Shown here piece after piece: positions 1-8,098 of a stretch of DNA of 64,000 bases. How positions within the stretch are numbered: the stretch's first letter is position 1; every line of letters starts with the position of its first letter. Position numbers and translations under genes: made by a program. Under the pieces are notes generated by a model, which saw only the letters and a list, made by a program, of their open reading frames with translations, ran no database searches and was not told the origin of the DNA. Source of the DNA: Rhodocytophaga rosea (lineage in GTDB: Bacteria; Bacteroidota; Bacteroidia; Cytophagales; 172606-1); assembly GCF_010119975.1 (NCBI RefSeq), contig NZ_CP048222.1:7044501-7108500 (forward strand). Direction: 5' to 3'.

Positions 1-347
1 ACTGGGCCTACAATCAGGTTAATATATTTACCTCCCAATACTCCACTGCTGGCAAGCATCGCTGTGGTAGAATCGCTCAGGGCTATCTTGCGGTCAATAT
101 CTAAAGTGACCAGCAGCTTGTTGTTCCGGTTTTGCAGAATGGTAATCTCTTTCACCCGTCCGACAGCTAGTCCGTTCAGCGTAACCGGATTGGAAACAGT
201 GAGTCCATCTATATTATCATATACGGCATAATAACTGTTATTGGGGGAAAAAAAATCTACTCCTTTCAGGAAATTAAAACCCAGGTAGAGCACTATACCT
301 GAAACGATGGCAAGCAGGCCTACTTTTACTTCTTTGGATATTTTCAC
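1..347 (-). CDS. MlaD/MCE-family lipid transport protein, N-terminal part (cut by window edge)
   Basis: The reading frame begins with a GTG at 345-347 and is open to the left edge, giving about 115 residues. It starts with a short basic stretch (KISKEVKVG), then one membrane helix (about residues 10-25, LLAIVSGIVLYLGFNFL). The start of an MCE domain follows, with the typical GLxVSNPVTLNGLAVGRV and SSGVLGGKYINL motifs. MCE proteins of this kind (MlaD family) are inner-membrane-anchored, substrate-binding subunits of ABC systems that move phospholipids between the membranes of Gram-negative cells. GTG is chosen because the motif-bearing frame starts directly there and the helix is near the N-terminus as expected. 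It lies just downstream of the amidase gene on the same strand (75 bp gap), so the two may be co-transcribed. The C-terminal part is outside the window. Confidence 0.85.
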   Translation of the reverse strand, partial: MKISKEVKVGLLAIVSGIVLYLGFNFLKGVDFFSPNNSYYAVYDNIDGLTVSNPVTLNGLAVGRVKEITILQNRNNKLLVTLDIDRKIALSDSTTAMLASSGVLGGKYINLIVGP

Positions 348-422
348 ACAAGTAAAATTTAATTATATAATTTGGTTATGCGGAATCCGGTTTTCCGGAG
401 CCAGTTTAAACGGGAAATATAC

Positions 423-1211
423 TTAATCGTTCATGGATTCAATGTCCTCCTTGTATTCACGGAAGGCTCTGAATATACCGGAAGCAATAAATTCCTGGTT
501 GGCTACATTTGTTAGATAGCGTTCTTCCGTCTGGTTGGTCAGATAGCCGATTTCTACCAGCACACTGGGCATCGATGTTTTCCATAATACAATAAAACCG
601 GCTTGTTTCACCCCACGGCTTTTACGGTTCACCCGTTTCTGGAACTGTGTTTCGATATGACTGGCCAGTAACAGGCTGTTTTCAATATAGGCACTCTGGT
701 AGTTGGCAAGCAGGATGTGGGCCATAGGCGAATTAGGATCAAACCCCTCGTATTTCTCCTCATGGTCTTTTTCCTGCAAAATAACAGAATTCTCCCGTTT
801 GGCTACATCCAGGTTATCTTCCGATTTATGCAAACCAAGTGTATAGGTTTCAGTGCCGTATATAGACGGATTTGAAATGGCATTGCAATGGATAGAAATG
901 AACAAATCTGCATGGTTTTTATTGGCCAGGCCTGCCCGGTCGTGAAGTTCAATAAACTTATCGGTAGTACGGGTATAAATTACTTTCACTTCAGGCATAA
1001 ATTTTTTAATGATTTTGCCTAATTGAAGCGCAACTTTTAGGGCAACATCTTTTTCCTTGGCAGATTTGCCATGCGTACCAGGATCATGACCTCCATGCCC
1101 GGCATCAATTACAATTGTTCGTACCTTGAATGGATTACGTGTCTCCAGGCTGGTGAAAGAACAAAGTATAATAAGTAAGGTAAGAGATAAACCTGCAAGA
1201 ATATGTTTCAC
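423..1211 (-). CDS. N-acetylmuramoyl-L-alanine amidase (Amidase_3)
   Basis: Zinc-dependent cell-wall hydrolase that cleaves the bond between N-acetylmuramic acid and L-alanine in peptidoglycan, used in cell separation and wall turnover. The Amidase_3 signatures are present in order: DAGHGG (zinc-binding His), a SIHCNA motif (second zinc His) and VEIGYLTN near the C-terminus (catalytic Glu). A hydrophobic N-terminal segment (ILAGLSLTLLIILCSF) indicates export or membrane anchoring. The start is set at the GTG at 1209-1211 because a GGGAGGT Shine-Dalgarno-like sequence lies 3 bp upstream of it and the signal segment then begins at residue 3. The frame also has an upstream ATG at 1290-1292, which would add 27 residues that do not look like a signal peptide. 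The gene is followed on the same strand by the MlaD-type gene. Confidence 0.9.
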   Translation of the reverse strand: MKHILAGLSLTLLIILCSFTSLETRNPFKVRTIVIDAGHGGHDPGTHGKSAKEKDVALKVALQLGKIIKKFMPEVKVIYTRTTDKFIELHDRAGLANKNHADLFISIHCNAISNPSIYGTETYTLGLHKSEDNLDVAKRENSVILQEKDHEEKYEGFDPNSPMAHILLANYQSAYIENSLLLASHIETQFQKRVNRKSRGVKQAGFIVLWKTSMPSVLVEIGYLTNQTEERYLTNVANQEFIASGIFRAFREYKEDIESMND

Positions 1212-1521
1212 GGTACCTCCCAAGGTTAATAATGACAGGTTATTTGACGCAAAAATGTAAATTTTATTTGATTTTTCTGCTTTCCCTTGCATTTTTGACG
1301 TAAGAATACTACTTAAAGTACTATAAAAATTAAGGTTTAGGAGTGTTTATCCTCATTTTATAGGATTTTGTTATATTTTATTAACGTTTTCTAATCCCGG
1401 AAATTATATCTTCTCAATCTGGCTAAATTATATACTTCTTAAGTATTCGCCTGAGCCCTTTGTTGAAAAACGAGATTCATTTAGTAAATAATAAACTGCA
1501 TTCATTATTACTATCCATCTT

Positions 1522-1728
1522 CTAGTGTTTTTCTTTATTGTTATTCATTAAATCTGTATTGGATAATACTACGTTAAAATCTTCGTCCAGCAACTTCACT
1601 ACATCACCCTTCCTGGTACATCCCGGGCATAGGCTTTCATACAAGCCCATGGCTCTTTTATGGTCTGGGGCTTTAAAATAAGATTTTATGGTGCCTTGCT
1701 TGTCCTCCACCCGTACCAAGTAGAACAT
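1522..1728 (-). CDS. Small hypothetical protein, 68 aa
   Basis: I do not recognise this protein. It is a short open frame with a balanced, soluble composition. The N-terminus is MFYLVRVEDKQG, there is a CPGC pair of cysteines at about residues 34-37, and the acidic stretch LLDEDFNVV precedes a lysine-rich tail. The N-terminal part resembles the beta-strand-rich start of small cytoplasmic proteins, and the CPGC pair could bind metal or be redox-active, but this is only a guess. It stands alone between the amidase and ispG, on the opposite strand to ispG, with no clear ribosome-binding site. Being short, it could be a chance frame, but the codon use looks like the neighbours. Confidence 0.4.
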   Translation of the reverse strand: MFYLVRVEDKQGTIKSYFKAPDHKRAMGLYESLCPGCTRKGDVVKLLDEDFNVVLSNTDLMNNNKEKH

Positions 1729-2084
1729 ATAGAAATATTGAAGATCAATAATCCTTTACCTGTATTATACGCATAAGGTTTCAAAAGTTCTTTATCTGAT
1801 GAGTAAACCAACAGGCAGGTCTATGATAATCAGCTAAATACTTTATGCTTTTAAAATTACAGAATTGAGCGGAAAAATAATGCTAATATTAAAAAAACCA
1901 GAATAAAGTTATAACAGGTAAGAAATTACGTATAAGACAAAGATTTCTGGTTCTTCAAACCTTCCTGATCAAAGCCTTGTTATTTTTGAATAGAAGGATT
2001 GCATGTAAGGCTGTTGAAACTTTTTCTGCCTGAAATTTTATAGAAAGTACCTACATTTGCTAAAAGCTCATTTTTATTGATCCT
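1729..2084. other. AT-rich intergenic region upstream of ispG
   Basis: A 356 bp gap between the divergent small hypothetical gene and ispG. It is AT-rich and should hold the promoters of both. I see no clear TAnnTTTG (Bacteroidota -7) element that I would trust, no tRNA-like structure and no strong hairpin. A minus-strand open frame near its right end is not supported as a gene. Confidence 0.4.
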
Positions 2085-4121
2085 ATGATACTTGTGCCAG
2101 ACACTTCCCTGCAACTCAATACAAGATATTGTAATTCGCTTACCAGCTATTCCCGACGCAAAACCATAGACGTACAAATTGGGGATGTGCCTCTAGGTAG
2201 CAATTTTCCTATCCGGGTACAATCGATGACTACCATAGATACCATGGATACGCAAGGGTCGGTAGAGCAAAGCATCCGTATGATCGAGGCTGGTTGTGAA
2301 TATGTACGGATTACGGCACCTAGCATGAAAGAAGCACAGAACCTGGAAAATATACGTAAAGAACTTCGCAAACGGGGATATAATACGCCACTGATCGCTG
2401 ATATTCATTTTACCCCCAATGCAGCTGAACTGGCTGCCAGACTGGTGGAGAAAGTGCGTGTCAATCCGGGAAATTATGCCGATAAAAAGCGATTTGAAGT
2501 CATTGACTATACAGAATCCAGTTACCAGGCTGAACTGGAAAGAATTCGGGAACGCTTTATTCCGCTGGTGAAAATTTGTAAGGAATATGGAACAGCCATG
2601 CGTATCGGCACCAATCATGGTTCTTTATCCGACCGTATCTTGAGCCGCTATGGTGATACGCCTCTTGGTATGGTTGAATCTGCCCTGGAGTTTCTGCGAA
2701 TTTGTGAAGATTTAAGCTACTACAATATTGTGCTTTCTATGAAAGCCAGCAATACGCAGGTAATGGTGCAAGCCTACCGCTTGCTGGTACAGAAACTCGA
2801 TGAGGAAGGTTTTAAAGCCTATCCCTTACACCTGGGGGTTACTGAAGCAGGCGAAGCAGAGGATGGACGTATAAAATCGGCAGTGGGCATTGGTACTTTA
2901 CTGGAAGATGGCTTAGGCGATACCGTACGGGTTTCATTAACGGAAGAGCCTGAATTGGAAGCCCCTGTCGCCCGTACCTTGATTGACAGGTATACCCACC
3001 GGGAGGCTCAACAAAAGCCTATTTTACCGATTGAGCATTCCCCTATTCATCCCTTTCAGTATTTCCGCAGAAAAACCCACGAAGTAGTAAATATAGGGGG
3101 GCATAATGTGCCGAGGGTAGTAGCCGATTATTCCAGAGTTGAGAATTTGCAAATAGAAGACCTGAAAGGAATCGGACATTTTTACCTGCCCCTTCCTGAT
3201 AAGTGGAGAATGAATGACCTGGGGGCTGACTACATCTATACCGGCATCCATCCGGCTCCGTTTATGTTACCCAATGGTTTGAAAGAAATAGTGGATTATC
3301 CCATCTGGCAACAGACTGCTGATAAAGTGAATACTTTTCCGGTGTTAGAGAACTATGAATTTCTGGATGTAAATGAAAAACACTTAACGTTAAACTTTGT
3401 ACGGGTTCAATTGCTATATATTACTGGCGATCAGAACTTGAATCAGTCTGATCCGGGATTGGTTTTGCTAACAGCTATCAAAGCAGACCCCACAGCGGTG
3501 CTATTGATAGAAACGGGAAATGCCCATGCGATGGCGGAACTGCGGCGTTTGTTTTTCCTGCTGATTACCCACCAGATCACAAATCCGGTTATTATTCTGC
3601 GGAGCTTTGATTTACTGCCAGACGACACCCTGCAATTATATGCGGCTACAGATTGCGGCGGTTTATTAATAGATGGCTTAGGGGATGGCATTATGCTGGG
3701 TGCAGATTATGTAGCTGAACTGGAAAAACCGAAATTATTAAAAGTATTGTCTAGCTATAACCAGACTGCTTTCGGTATACTACAGGCAGCCCGCACCAGA
3801 ATGTCTAAAACGGAATACATTTCCTGTCCGTCGTGTGGCCGTACTTTATTTGATTTGCAGGAAACCACAGCCATGATCCGCAAGCGTACCGACCACCTGA
3901 AAGGAATTAAGATAGGTATTATGGGCTGTATTGTAAACGGTCCGGGCGAAATGGCAGATGCTGATTATGGCTATGTAGGTGTAGGCAAAGGAAAAATTGC
4001 GCTCTACCGGGGGCAAAACGTGATTAAAAAAGCTGTACCTGCCGAACATGCTGTAGACGAACTGATTGAACTCATCCGGGAAGACGGTAACTGGATCGAA
4101 CCAGAAGCAGAAGGAATATAA
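2085..4121 (+). CDS. ispG: 4-hydroxy-3-methylbut-2-en-1-yl diphosphate synthase (IspG), insert-domain form
   Basis: Iron-sulfur enzyme of the non-mevalonate (MEP) isoprenoid pathway that converts 2-C-methyl-D-erythritol 2,4-cyclodiphosphate to HMB-PP. The N-terminal TIM-barrel part (about residues 20-290) contains IGDVPLGSNFPIRVQSMT, the IADIHF motif and MRIGTNHGSLS. The C-terminal ferredoxin-like part carries the 4Fe-4S ligands: CPSC with Cys at about 581 and 584, then GIMGCIVNGPGE with Cys at about 615 and Glu at about 622. At 678 residues it is far longer than the ~370-residue two-domain enzyme of E. coli. The extra ~260 residues lie between the barrel and the cluster domain, which is the three-domain form known from Bacteroidota, Chlamydiae and plants. 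It is the only plus-strand gene in the first 36 kb and converges on the first permease gene. Confidence 0.97.
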   Translation: MILVPDTSLQLNTRYCNSLTSYSRRKTIDVQIGDVPLGSNFPIRVQSMTTIDTMDTQGSVEQSIRMIEAGCEYVRITAPSMKEAQNLENIRKELRKRGYNTPLIADIHFTPNAAELAARLVEKVRVNPGNYADKKRFEVIDYTESSYQAELERIRERFIPLVKICKEYGTAMRIGTNHGSLSDRILSRYGDTPLGMVESALEFLRICEDLSYYNIVLSMKASNTQVMVQAYRLLVQKLDEEGFKAYPLHLGVTEAGEAEDGRIKSAVGIGTLLEDGLGDTVRVSLTEEPELEAPVARTLIDRYTHREAQQKPILPIEHSPIHPFQYFRRKTHEVVNIGGHNVPRVVADYSRVENLQIEDLKGIGHFYLPLPDKWRMNDLGADYIYTGIHPAPFMLPNGLKEIVDYPIWQQTADKVNTFPVLENYEFLDVNEKHLTLNFVRVQLLYITGDQNLNQSDPGLVLLTAIKADPTAVLLIETGNAHAMAELRRLFFLLITHQITNPVIILRSFDLLPDDTLQLYAATDCGGLLIDGLGDGIMLGADYVAELEKPKLLKVLSSYNQTAFGILQAARTRMSKTEYISCPSCGRTLFDLQETTAMIRKRTDHLKGIKIGIMGCIVNGPGEMADADYGYVGVGKGKIALYRGQNVIKKAVPAEHAVDELIELIREDGNWIEPEAEGI

Positions 4122-4160
4122 GTTGATTGGTACCAGTTTTTATAGGATTTGAGGATTATT

Positions 4161-4223
4161 GTCTGGAAACTGGATTTGCTTAATTGATCGGATAAAAAAA
4201 ACTCCTAAATCCAGGTTCCAGAC
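4161..4223. repeat. GTCTGG inverted-repeat element (shortest copy)
   Basis: Begins with GTCTGGAAACTGGATTT and ends with AAATCCAGGTTCCAGAC, so the two ends are inverted copies. It lies between the converging ispG and permease 1 genes. The TAG stop codon of permease 1 (4223-4225) overlaps the last base of the element. Only about 29 bases separate the arms, so this copy could act as a hairpin terminator. Confidence 0.75.
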
Positions 4224-6619
4224 TACTCATTTCTCAAACTTTTTACCGGATTGGCTATAGCAGCTTTCACCGACTGGTAACAAACCGTAATTCCGGCAAT
4301 AACACAAGTGATCAGGATTGCCCACAGGAAAATATCTGCGCTCAGTTTGATGCCATAGGGATAATCTTCCAGCCATTGGTGCATAAAATATCCGGCCAGG
4401 GGTGCTGCGATCAGAAAAGCAATCAGCAGCAATCGGGCAAATTCTTTAGTAAACAATAATATGATCTGGCTGACTGATGCGCCCAATACTTTGCGGATGC
4501 CGATCTCTTTGGTTTTCTGAATAGCCATAAACGATACCAGTCCATATAAGCCCAGGCAACTGATGAATACGGCGATTCCGGCGAACACATTCGTTAAAGT
4601 AGCCATTACTTCTTCTGCCTGGTAATACCTGGCAATCGTTTCATCCAGAAAAGCATATTCAAATACCTGATTTGCGAATACCTGCGTCCAGGCGGATTCT
4701 ATATTCCCGATCGCTTTTTGCAGGTTTTGTGTATGCAATTGAACACTGGCCAGAAGATAATCTCTGTTAACAGGTGCCAGTATCATGGGGTCTATTTCGT
4801 TGTGCAGCGAGTGTAAATGAAAGTCTTTCACCACACCAACAATAGGAAAACTCTTTTCCCAAATATGCAAAGGTTTGCCAATGATAGTTTCCGGATCAGT
4901 AATACCTAGTCTGTGCATCAGCGTTTCATTGATCACAACTTCCCGCATACTATCACTAGGTAGGTAATTGCGTCCGGCCACCAGCTGTAATCCATATAAA
5001 TCCAGAAAATGATGATCGGCAGCTTTTACGTTCACCTGAAAACCTTCTTTTTCAGTACGGCTGTCAAAACGGATAAAATCATAATTATTATTGCCGTTAG
5101 ATACCGGAGCTGTCAGGCTGAAACTGACTTTGGCGACCTCAGGTAATTGTAACAACTTGTTCCGGAAGGTTTGGAGTGTGGTTTTATCCCGGTCAAACAG
5201 GGTAATATTGAGAATGGCTTCTTTTTGAAAGCCAAGATCTGCATTTCTGAAATAATGCATCTGATAGGCAATCACCAGCATACCAATAATTAATGCCTGC
5301 GACAAGGTAAACTGCACAATGACCAGTCCCCGGCGTAAAGAAAGTCCACCTACCTGAGCGGCACTAATTCTGCCTTTTAAGGCAGTAACGGGCTTAAAGC
5401 CTGACAATATCAAAGACGGATATAACCCTGAAAAGAGTATAACCAATGCTGTGAGTGCCACCAGAAAAGTAAGTAAGTATCCATCCTGGAAGAAATCAAC
5501 CTGTAATTGCGTATCCATCAGCGCATTCTGATAGGGCAAAGCAACCGAACTCAGCACGATAGATAACAGGATAGCCAGGAGGGTAAGAATAGCCGTTTCA
5601 TTAATAAATTGCCAGAAAAGCTGTAGTCGGGTGCTTCCCAGTACTTTTCGCACACCCACTTCTTTTGCCCGCCGGATCGCCTGGGCAGTAGATAAATTAA
5701 TAAAATTGATACAGGCAATAACGATAATGAACAGTCCGATCAACGCCATTACATACAGCGACTGTTTTTGCACTTCCCCATAATACTGCTGATTAAAATG
5801 AATATCAGATAAAGGTTGCAGCACATGTTTAAATACTTTTGCATCTTCTGCACTGTAGTATTTTTTGTGCAAATCTGGAAGTGCTTTGGTAAGCTGAGCA
5901 GCGTCGAATCCCTCTGAAAGCAGCACATAGCAAGTAGTAGCACTATTGATCCAGCCCCAGTTGCCTTTGTAATACTGCGGATTGATGTCTTTATGTGTGC
6001 TATAGGAAACAAACATATCATACTTCAGATCAGTATTGGCCGGAGAATCTTCCAGCAGGCCGGTTACTTTCAGGTTAATGCGGTTGTCGGCTTTCATAAC
6101 CTTGCCTATTGGATTCTGGTCACCAAAGAATTTTTCTGCCGATCTTCTTGTAAGCACTACTGAGTTGGGTTCTGTAAGCGCAGTAACCGGATTTCCGGCG
6201 ATCCATCGGTAATCAAACATATCGAAAAATGCCGGCTCTACCAGAGCAATTCCATTGTTTTGAAGGAAACGGTCTGGCGAATTTTTTCCCGGATTATTGA
6301 TTTCCAGTAGGAACCCATAATTGGCTACCAGCATGGATACCTTTTTAATCTGCGGAAAATCATTTTTTAAGGCTTCGCCCAAGGGAACAGGCGACCCAGG
6401 CGAATAAGTAGTGCCTTCCGGCATATGCATTTCTGTTACTACCCGGTAAATCTGACTGGCGTTACTATGGTGCGCATCTGCCGTAAGATGGAATTTTACC
6501 AGCAAAAAGATAAGGAGGCTGCACGTGACTCCCAGTGCCAGACCTAATACATTCAGAATGGTATGTGTCTTGTGCCGGAGCAGATTTCTGCAGGCAATCA
6601 TCAGGTAGTTTCTCAGCAT
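4223..6619 (-). CDS. FtsX/MacB-like ABC transporter permease, array member 1
   Basis: Inner-membrane permease of the MacB/FtsX (type VII ABC) family, 798 residues, made of two repeats. Each repeat is a periplasmic MacB_PCD-like domain (about 43-285 and 450-670) followed by membrane helices. I read about eight helices: one at 20-41, three at roughly 287-405, one at about 428-449 and three at about 675-785. The conserved cytoplasmic loop is present twice, as RRAKEVGVRKVLGS (about 317) and QKTKEIGIRKVLGAS (about 702). It belongs to a subclass, with members 5 and 14, in which the first loop is preceded by TAQAI and the second reads QKTKE rather than EQRTKE. It is the last gene of the unit that starts at 10473, 143 bp after the DUF2911 gene. 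No ATPase subunit is nearby. Substrate unknown. Confidence 0.93.
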   Translation of the reverse strand: MLRNYLMIACRNLLRHKTHTILNVLGLALGVTCSLLIFLLVKFHLTADAHHSNASQIYRVVTEMHMPEGTTYSPGSPVPLGEALKNDFPQIKKVSMLVANYGFLLEINNPGKNSPDRFLQNNGIALVEPAFFDMFDYRWIAGNPVTALTEPNSVVLTRRSAEKFFGDQNPIGKVMKADNRINLKVTGLLEDSPANTDLKYDMFVSYSTHKDINPQYYKGNWGWINSATTCYVLLSEGFDAAQLTKALPDLHKKYYSAEDAKVFKHVLQPLSDIHFNQQYYGEVQKQSLYVMALIGLFIIVIACINFINLSTAQAIRRAKEVGVRKVLGSTRLQLFWQFINETAILTLLAILLSIVLSSVALPYQNALMDTQLQVDFFQDGYLLTFLVALTALVILFSGLYPSLILSGFKPVTALKGRISAAQVGGLSLRRGLVIVQFTLSQALIIGMLVIAYQMHYFRNADLGFQKEAILNITLFDRDKTTLQTFRNKLLQLPEVAKVSFSLTAPVSNGNNNYDFIRFDSRTEKEGFQVNVKAADHHFLDLYGLQLVAGRNYLPSDSMREVVINETLMHRLGITDPETIIGKPLHIWEKSFPIVGVVKDFHLHSLHNEIDPMILAPVNRDYLLASVQLHTQNLQKAIGNIESAWTQVFANQVFEYAFLDETIARYYQAEEVMATLTNVFAGIAVFISCLGLYGLVSFMAIQKTKEIGIRKVLGASVSQIILLFTKEFARLLLIAFLIAAPLAGYFMHQWLEDYPYGIKLSADIFLWAILITCVIAGITVCYQSVKAAIANPVKSLRNE

Positions 6620-6635
6620 AGGTGTAAGTGTTTAT

Positions 6636-6759
6636 TCTGGAACCTGGATTTTCAGGATTGAAGCTTTAGTTAACTGTTTATATTCTGTTAATCTATCTTT
6701 TTCTTGTTGCAGTAGAAAATCCTGCGTATCCTAAAATCCTGAAAATCCCGGTCCCAGAC
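6636..6759. repeat. GTCTGG inverted-repeat element
   Basis: Left arm TTCTGGAACCTGGATTTT, right arm AATCCCGGTCCCAGAC. It fills most of the gap between permease 1 and the DUF2911 gene and starts 3 bp downstream of the DUF2911 stop codon. The arms are about 90 bp apart. Confidence 0.65.
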
Positions 6760-6762
6760 AAC

Positions 6763-7914
6763 TTAATTAATGTCCTGTCCTTTTTGCAGCTTATCAACTG
6801 CCGCCTGCATGGAATCTTTATTGAGTTTATCAGGTGCTTCGTTGGCAGCTAATTTCGCATATTTTAAGGCTTTTTGATAGTCTCCCACGGCAGAATAGCC
6901 ACGGGCTAAGCCTACATTTACCGGCCAGGATTTAGGAAAGCGTTTGGCATTGAGCTTAAATATATCCAGTGCTTCCTGTTTCTTGCCAGTGGTGAGTAAT
7001 TGCCTGCCATACGCATGTATTTCCAGCGGAGATGCTGTAGGATGCGCCATGGCTTTGGCCATCACTTCTGTAGATTCGGCAGTGCGGCCTAATTTTTCCA
7101 GAAGCCGGGCTTTGGTTTGCAGGGTAGTAAAGTTTTCTTCTCCGACAAATGAAGGGGTTACTGCTTTTTCTGCCCAGGTTAAGGCTTCTTCCAGGTGGAT
7201 ATTGTTATTCAGGGCGTAGGTAGCGGCATCATTCCAGGCACGCCAGGAGAATCCTTTATCGCTTTGTAACTCTTTGCTCATATTGGCAAAGTAGATTTCT
7301 GTCATGTTGGGAACTTCGATTTTGAAGGGCACTTTTTTATTTTCCCAGAACAAAGCAGCAGTAGCATGAGTAGGACGGCGGTCTATAAATTCGTAGGTAA
7401 GCCACTCATGAAACTGGGTTTCTTCCGGTGTTACTTTTACCCGCAATACATCGTCTTTTTCTTCATAGAAATAGCTGCCCCAGGCGGTGGAATTTCTGGA
7501 AAGAATGAGTGTCCAGGGACCTTCTTTTTCTACCATCATCAGCAAGCCATAAGTACCCGCTTTCACCGGTTGCCCTTGCAGGAGTACGTCATGGGAGAAG
7601 GTAATCGTGGTATTTTCATTAGAACCTGCCCGCCAGGGTGCCGGTTTTTCGAGGCCGAACCCCTGGTTAACCATGCCATAATGCACCACTTCCCCCCAGA
7701 TCTTGCCAGTACGGTTTTCTCCCCCGGGACCAGTTACATCCGGACTATTATAGGTGAGGGTGACATGCACCAGAGAACCAATATATTGAGTAACCACAGA
7801 TTTCTGGTTATCGCCGCTGGGAGGCATCGTTAAGGGAGATTGTGCCCAGAGGGAAGAGGTGAGCAGTGTCAGCAACAAAAAAACGAGTTTCGGAAATGCA
7901 GTAAACAGTTTCAT
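6763..7914 (-). CDS. DUF2911 domain protein with C-terminal TPR-like repeats, exported
   Basis: A 383-residue protein with a clear signal peptide (residues 1-24, ending SLWAQ). Next comes a DUF2911 domain (about 30-185) with the family's typical segments: VHVTLTYNSPDVTG, KIWGEVVHYG, PWRAGSNENTTITFS, VKAGTYGLLMM and WTLILSRNSTAWGSYFY. The last third (about 225-380) is helical with TPR-like periodicity (ALTWAEKAV, ARLLEKLGRTAEST, GKKQEALDIFKLNAKRFPKSWP, GDYQKALKYAKLAANEAP). DUF2911 proteins are common in Bacteroidota and their function is not established. The gene sits between permeases 2 and 1 in the same transcription direction, so it probably works in the cell envelope together with them. 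The upstream gap holds a CCCC/GGGG mini-hairpin (about 7986-8000) and a GTCTGG element. Confidence 0.9.
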   Translation of the reverse strand: MKLFTAFPKLVFLLLTLLTSSLWAQSPLTMPPSGDNQKSVVTQYIGSLVHVTLTYNSPDVTGPGGENRTGKIWGEVVHYGMVNQGFGLEKPAPWRAGSNENTTITFSHDVLLQGQPVKAGTYGLLMMVEKEGPWTLILSRNSTAWGSYFYEEKDDVLRVKVTPEETQFHEWLTYEFIDRRPTHATAALFWENKKVPFKIEVPNMTEIYFANMSKELQSDKGFSWRAWNDAATYALNNNIHLEEALTWAEKAVTPSFVGEENFTTLQTKARLLEKLGRTAESTEVMAKAMAHPTASPLEIHAYGRQLLTTGKKQEALDIFKLNAKRFPKSWPVNVGLARGYSAVGDYQKALKYAKLAANEAPDKLNKDSMQAAVDKLQKGQDIN

Positions 7915-8005
7915 AGGTTTACGTTGGTTTAAGTTCAGAGAAAGTAATTGGGTTTAATTTCTGAAATTACTTTTCTGTCTACATCCCCTATTCTGGGGGA
8001 AATCT

Positions 8006-8098
8006 GTCTGGAACCAATTTACAGGATTAAAAGATTAGCAGAATTACTTTCTTTTTAATTCTGTGAATCCTAAAATCAGTATGATCCAGATTCCAGAC
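8006..8098. repeat. GTCTGG inverted-repeat element
   Basis: Left arm GTCTGGAACCAATTTACAGG, right arm ATGATCCAGATTCCAGAC. The TAG stop codon of permease 2 (8098-8100) overlaps its right end, as at the 4223 copy. Arms degenerate (GGTTCC has become GATTCC). Confidence 0.7.

Noticed and set aside
1980-2177. 65-codon minus-strand open frame overlapping the start of ispG
   Set aside because: Half of it is antisense to ispG coding sequence, and the rest is intergenic with no supporting motif.
2147-4049. Several minus-strand open frames within ispG
   Set aside because: They are antisense shadows of a well-supported conserved enzyme.
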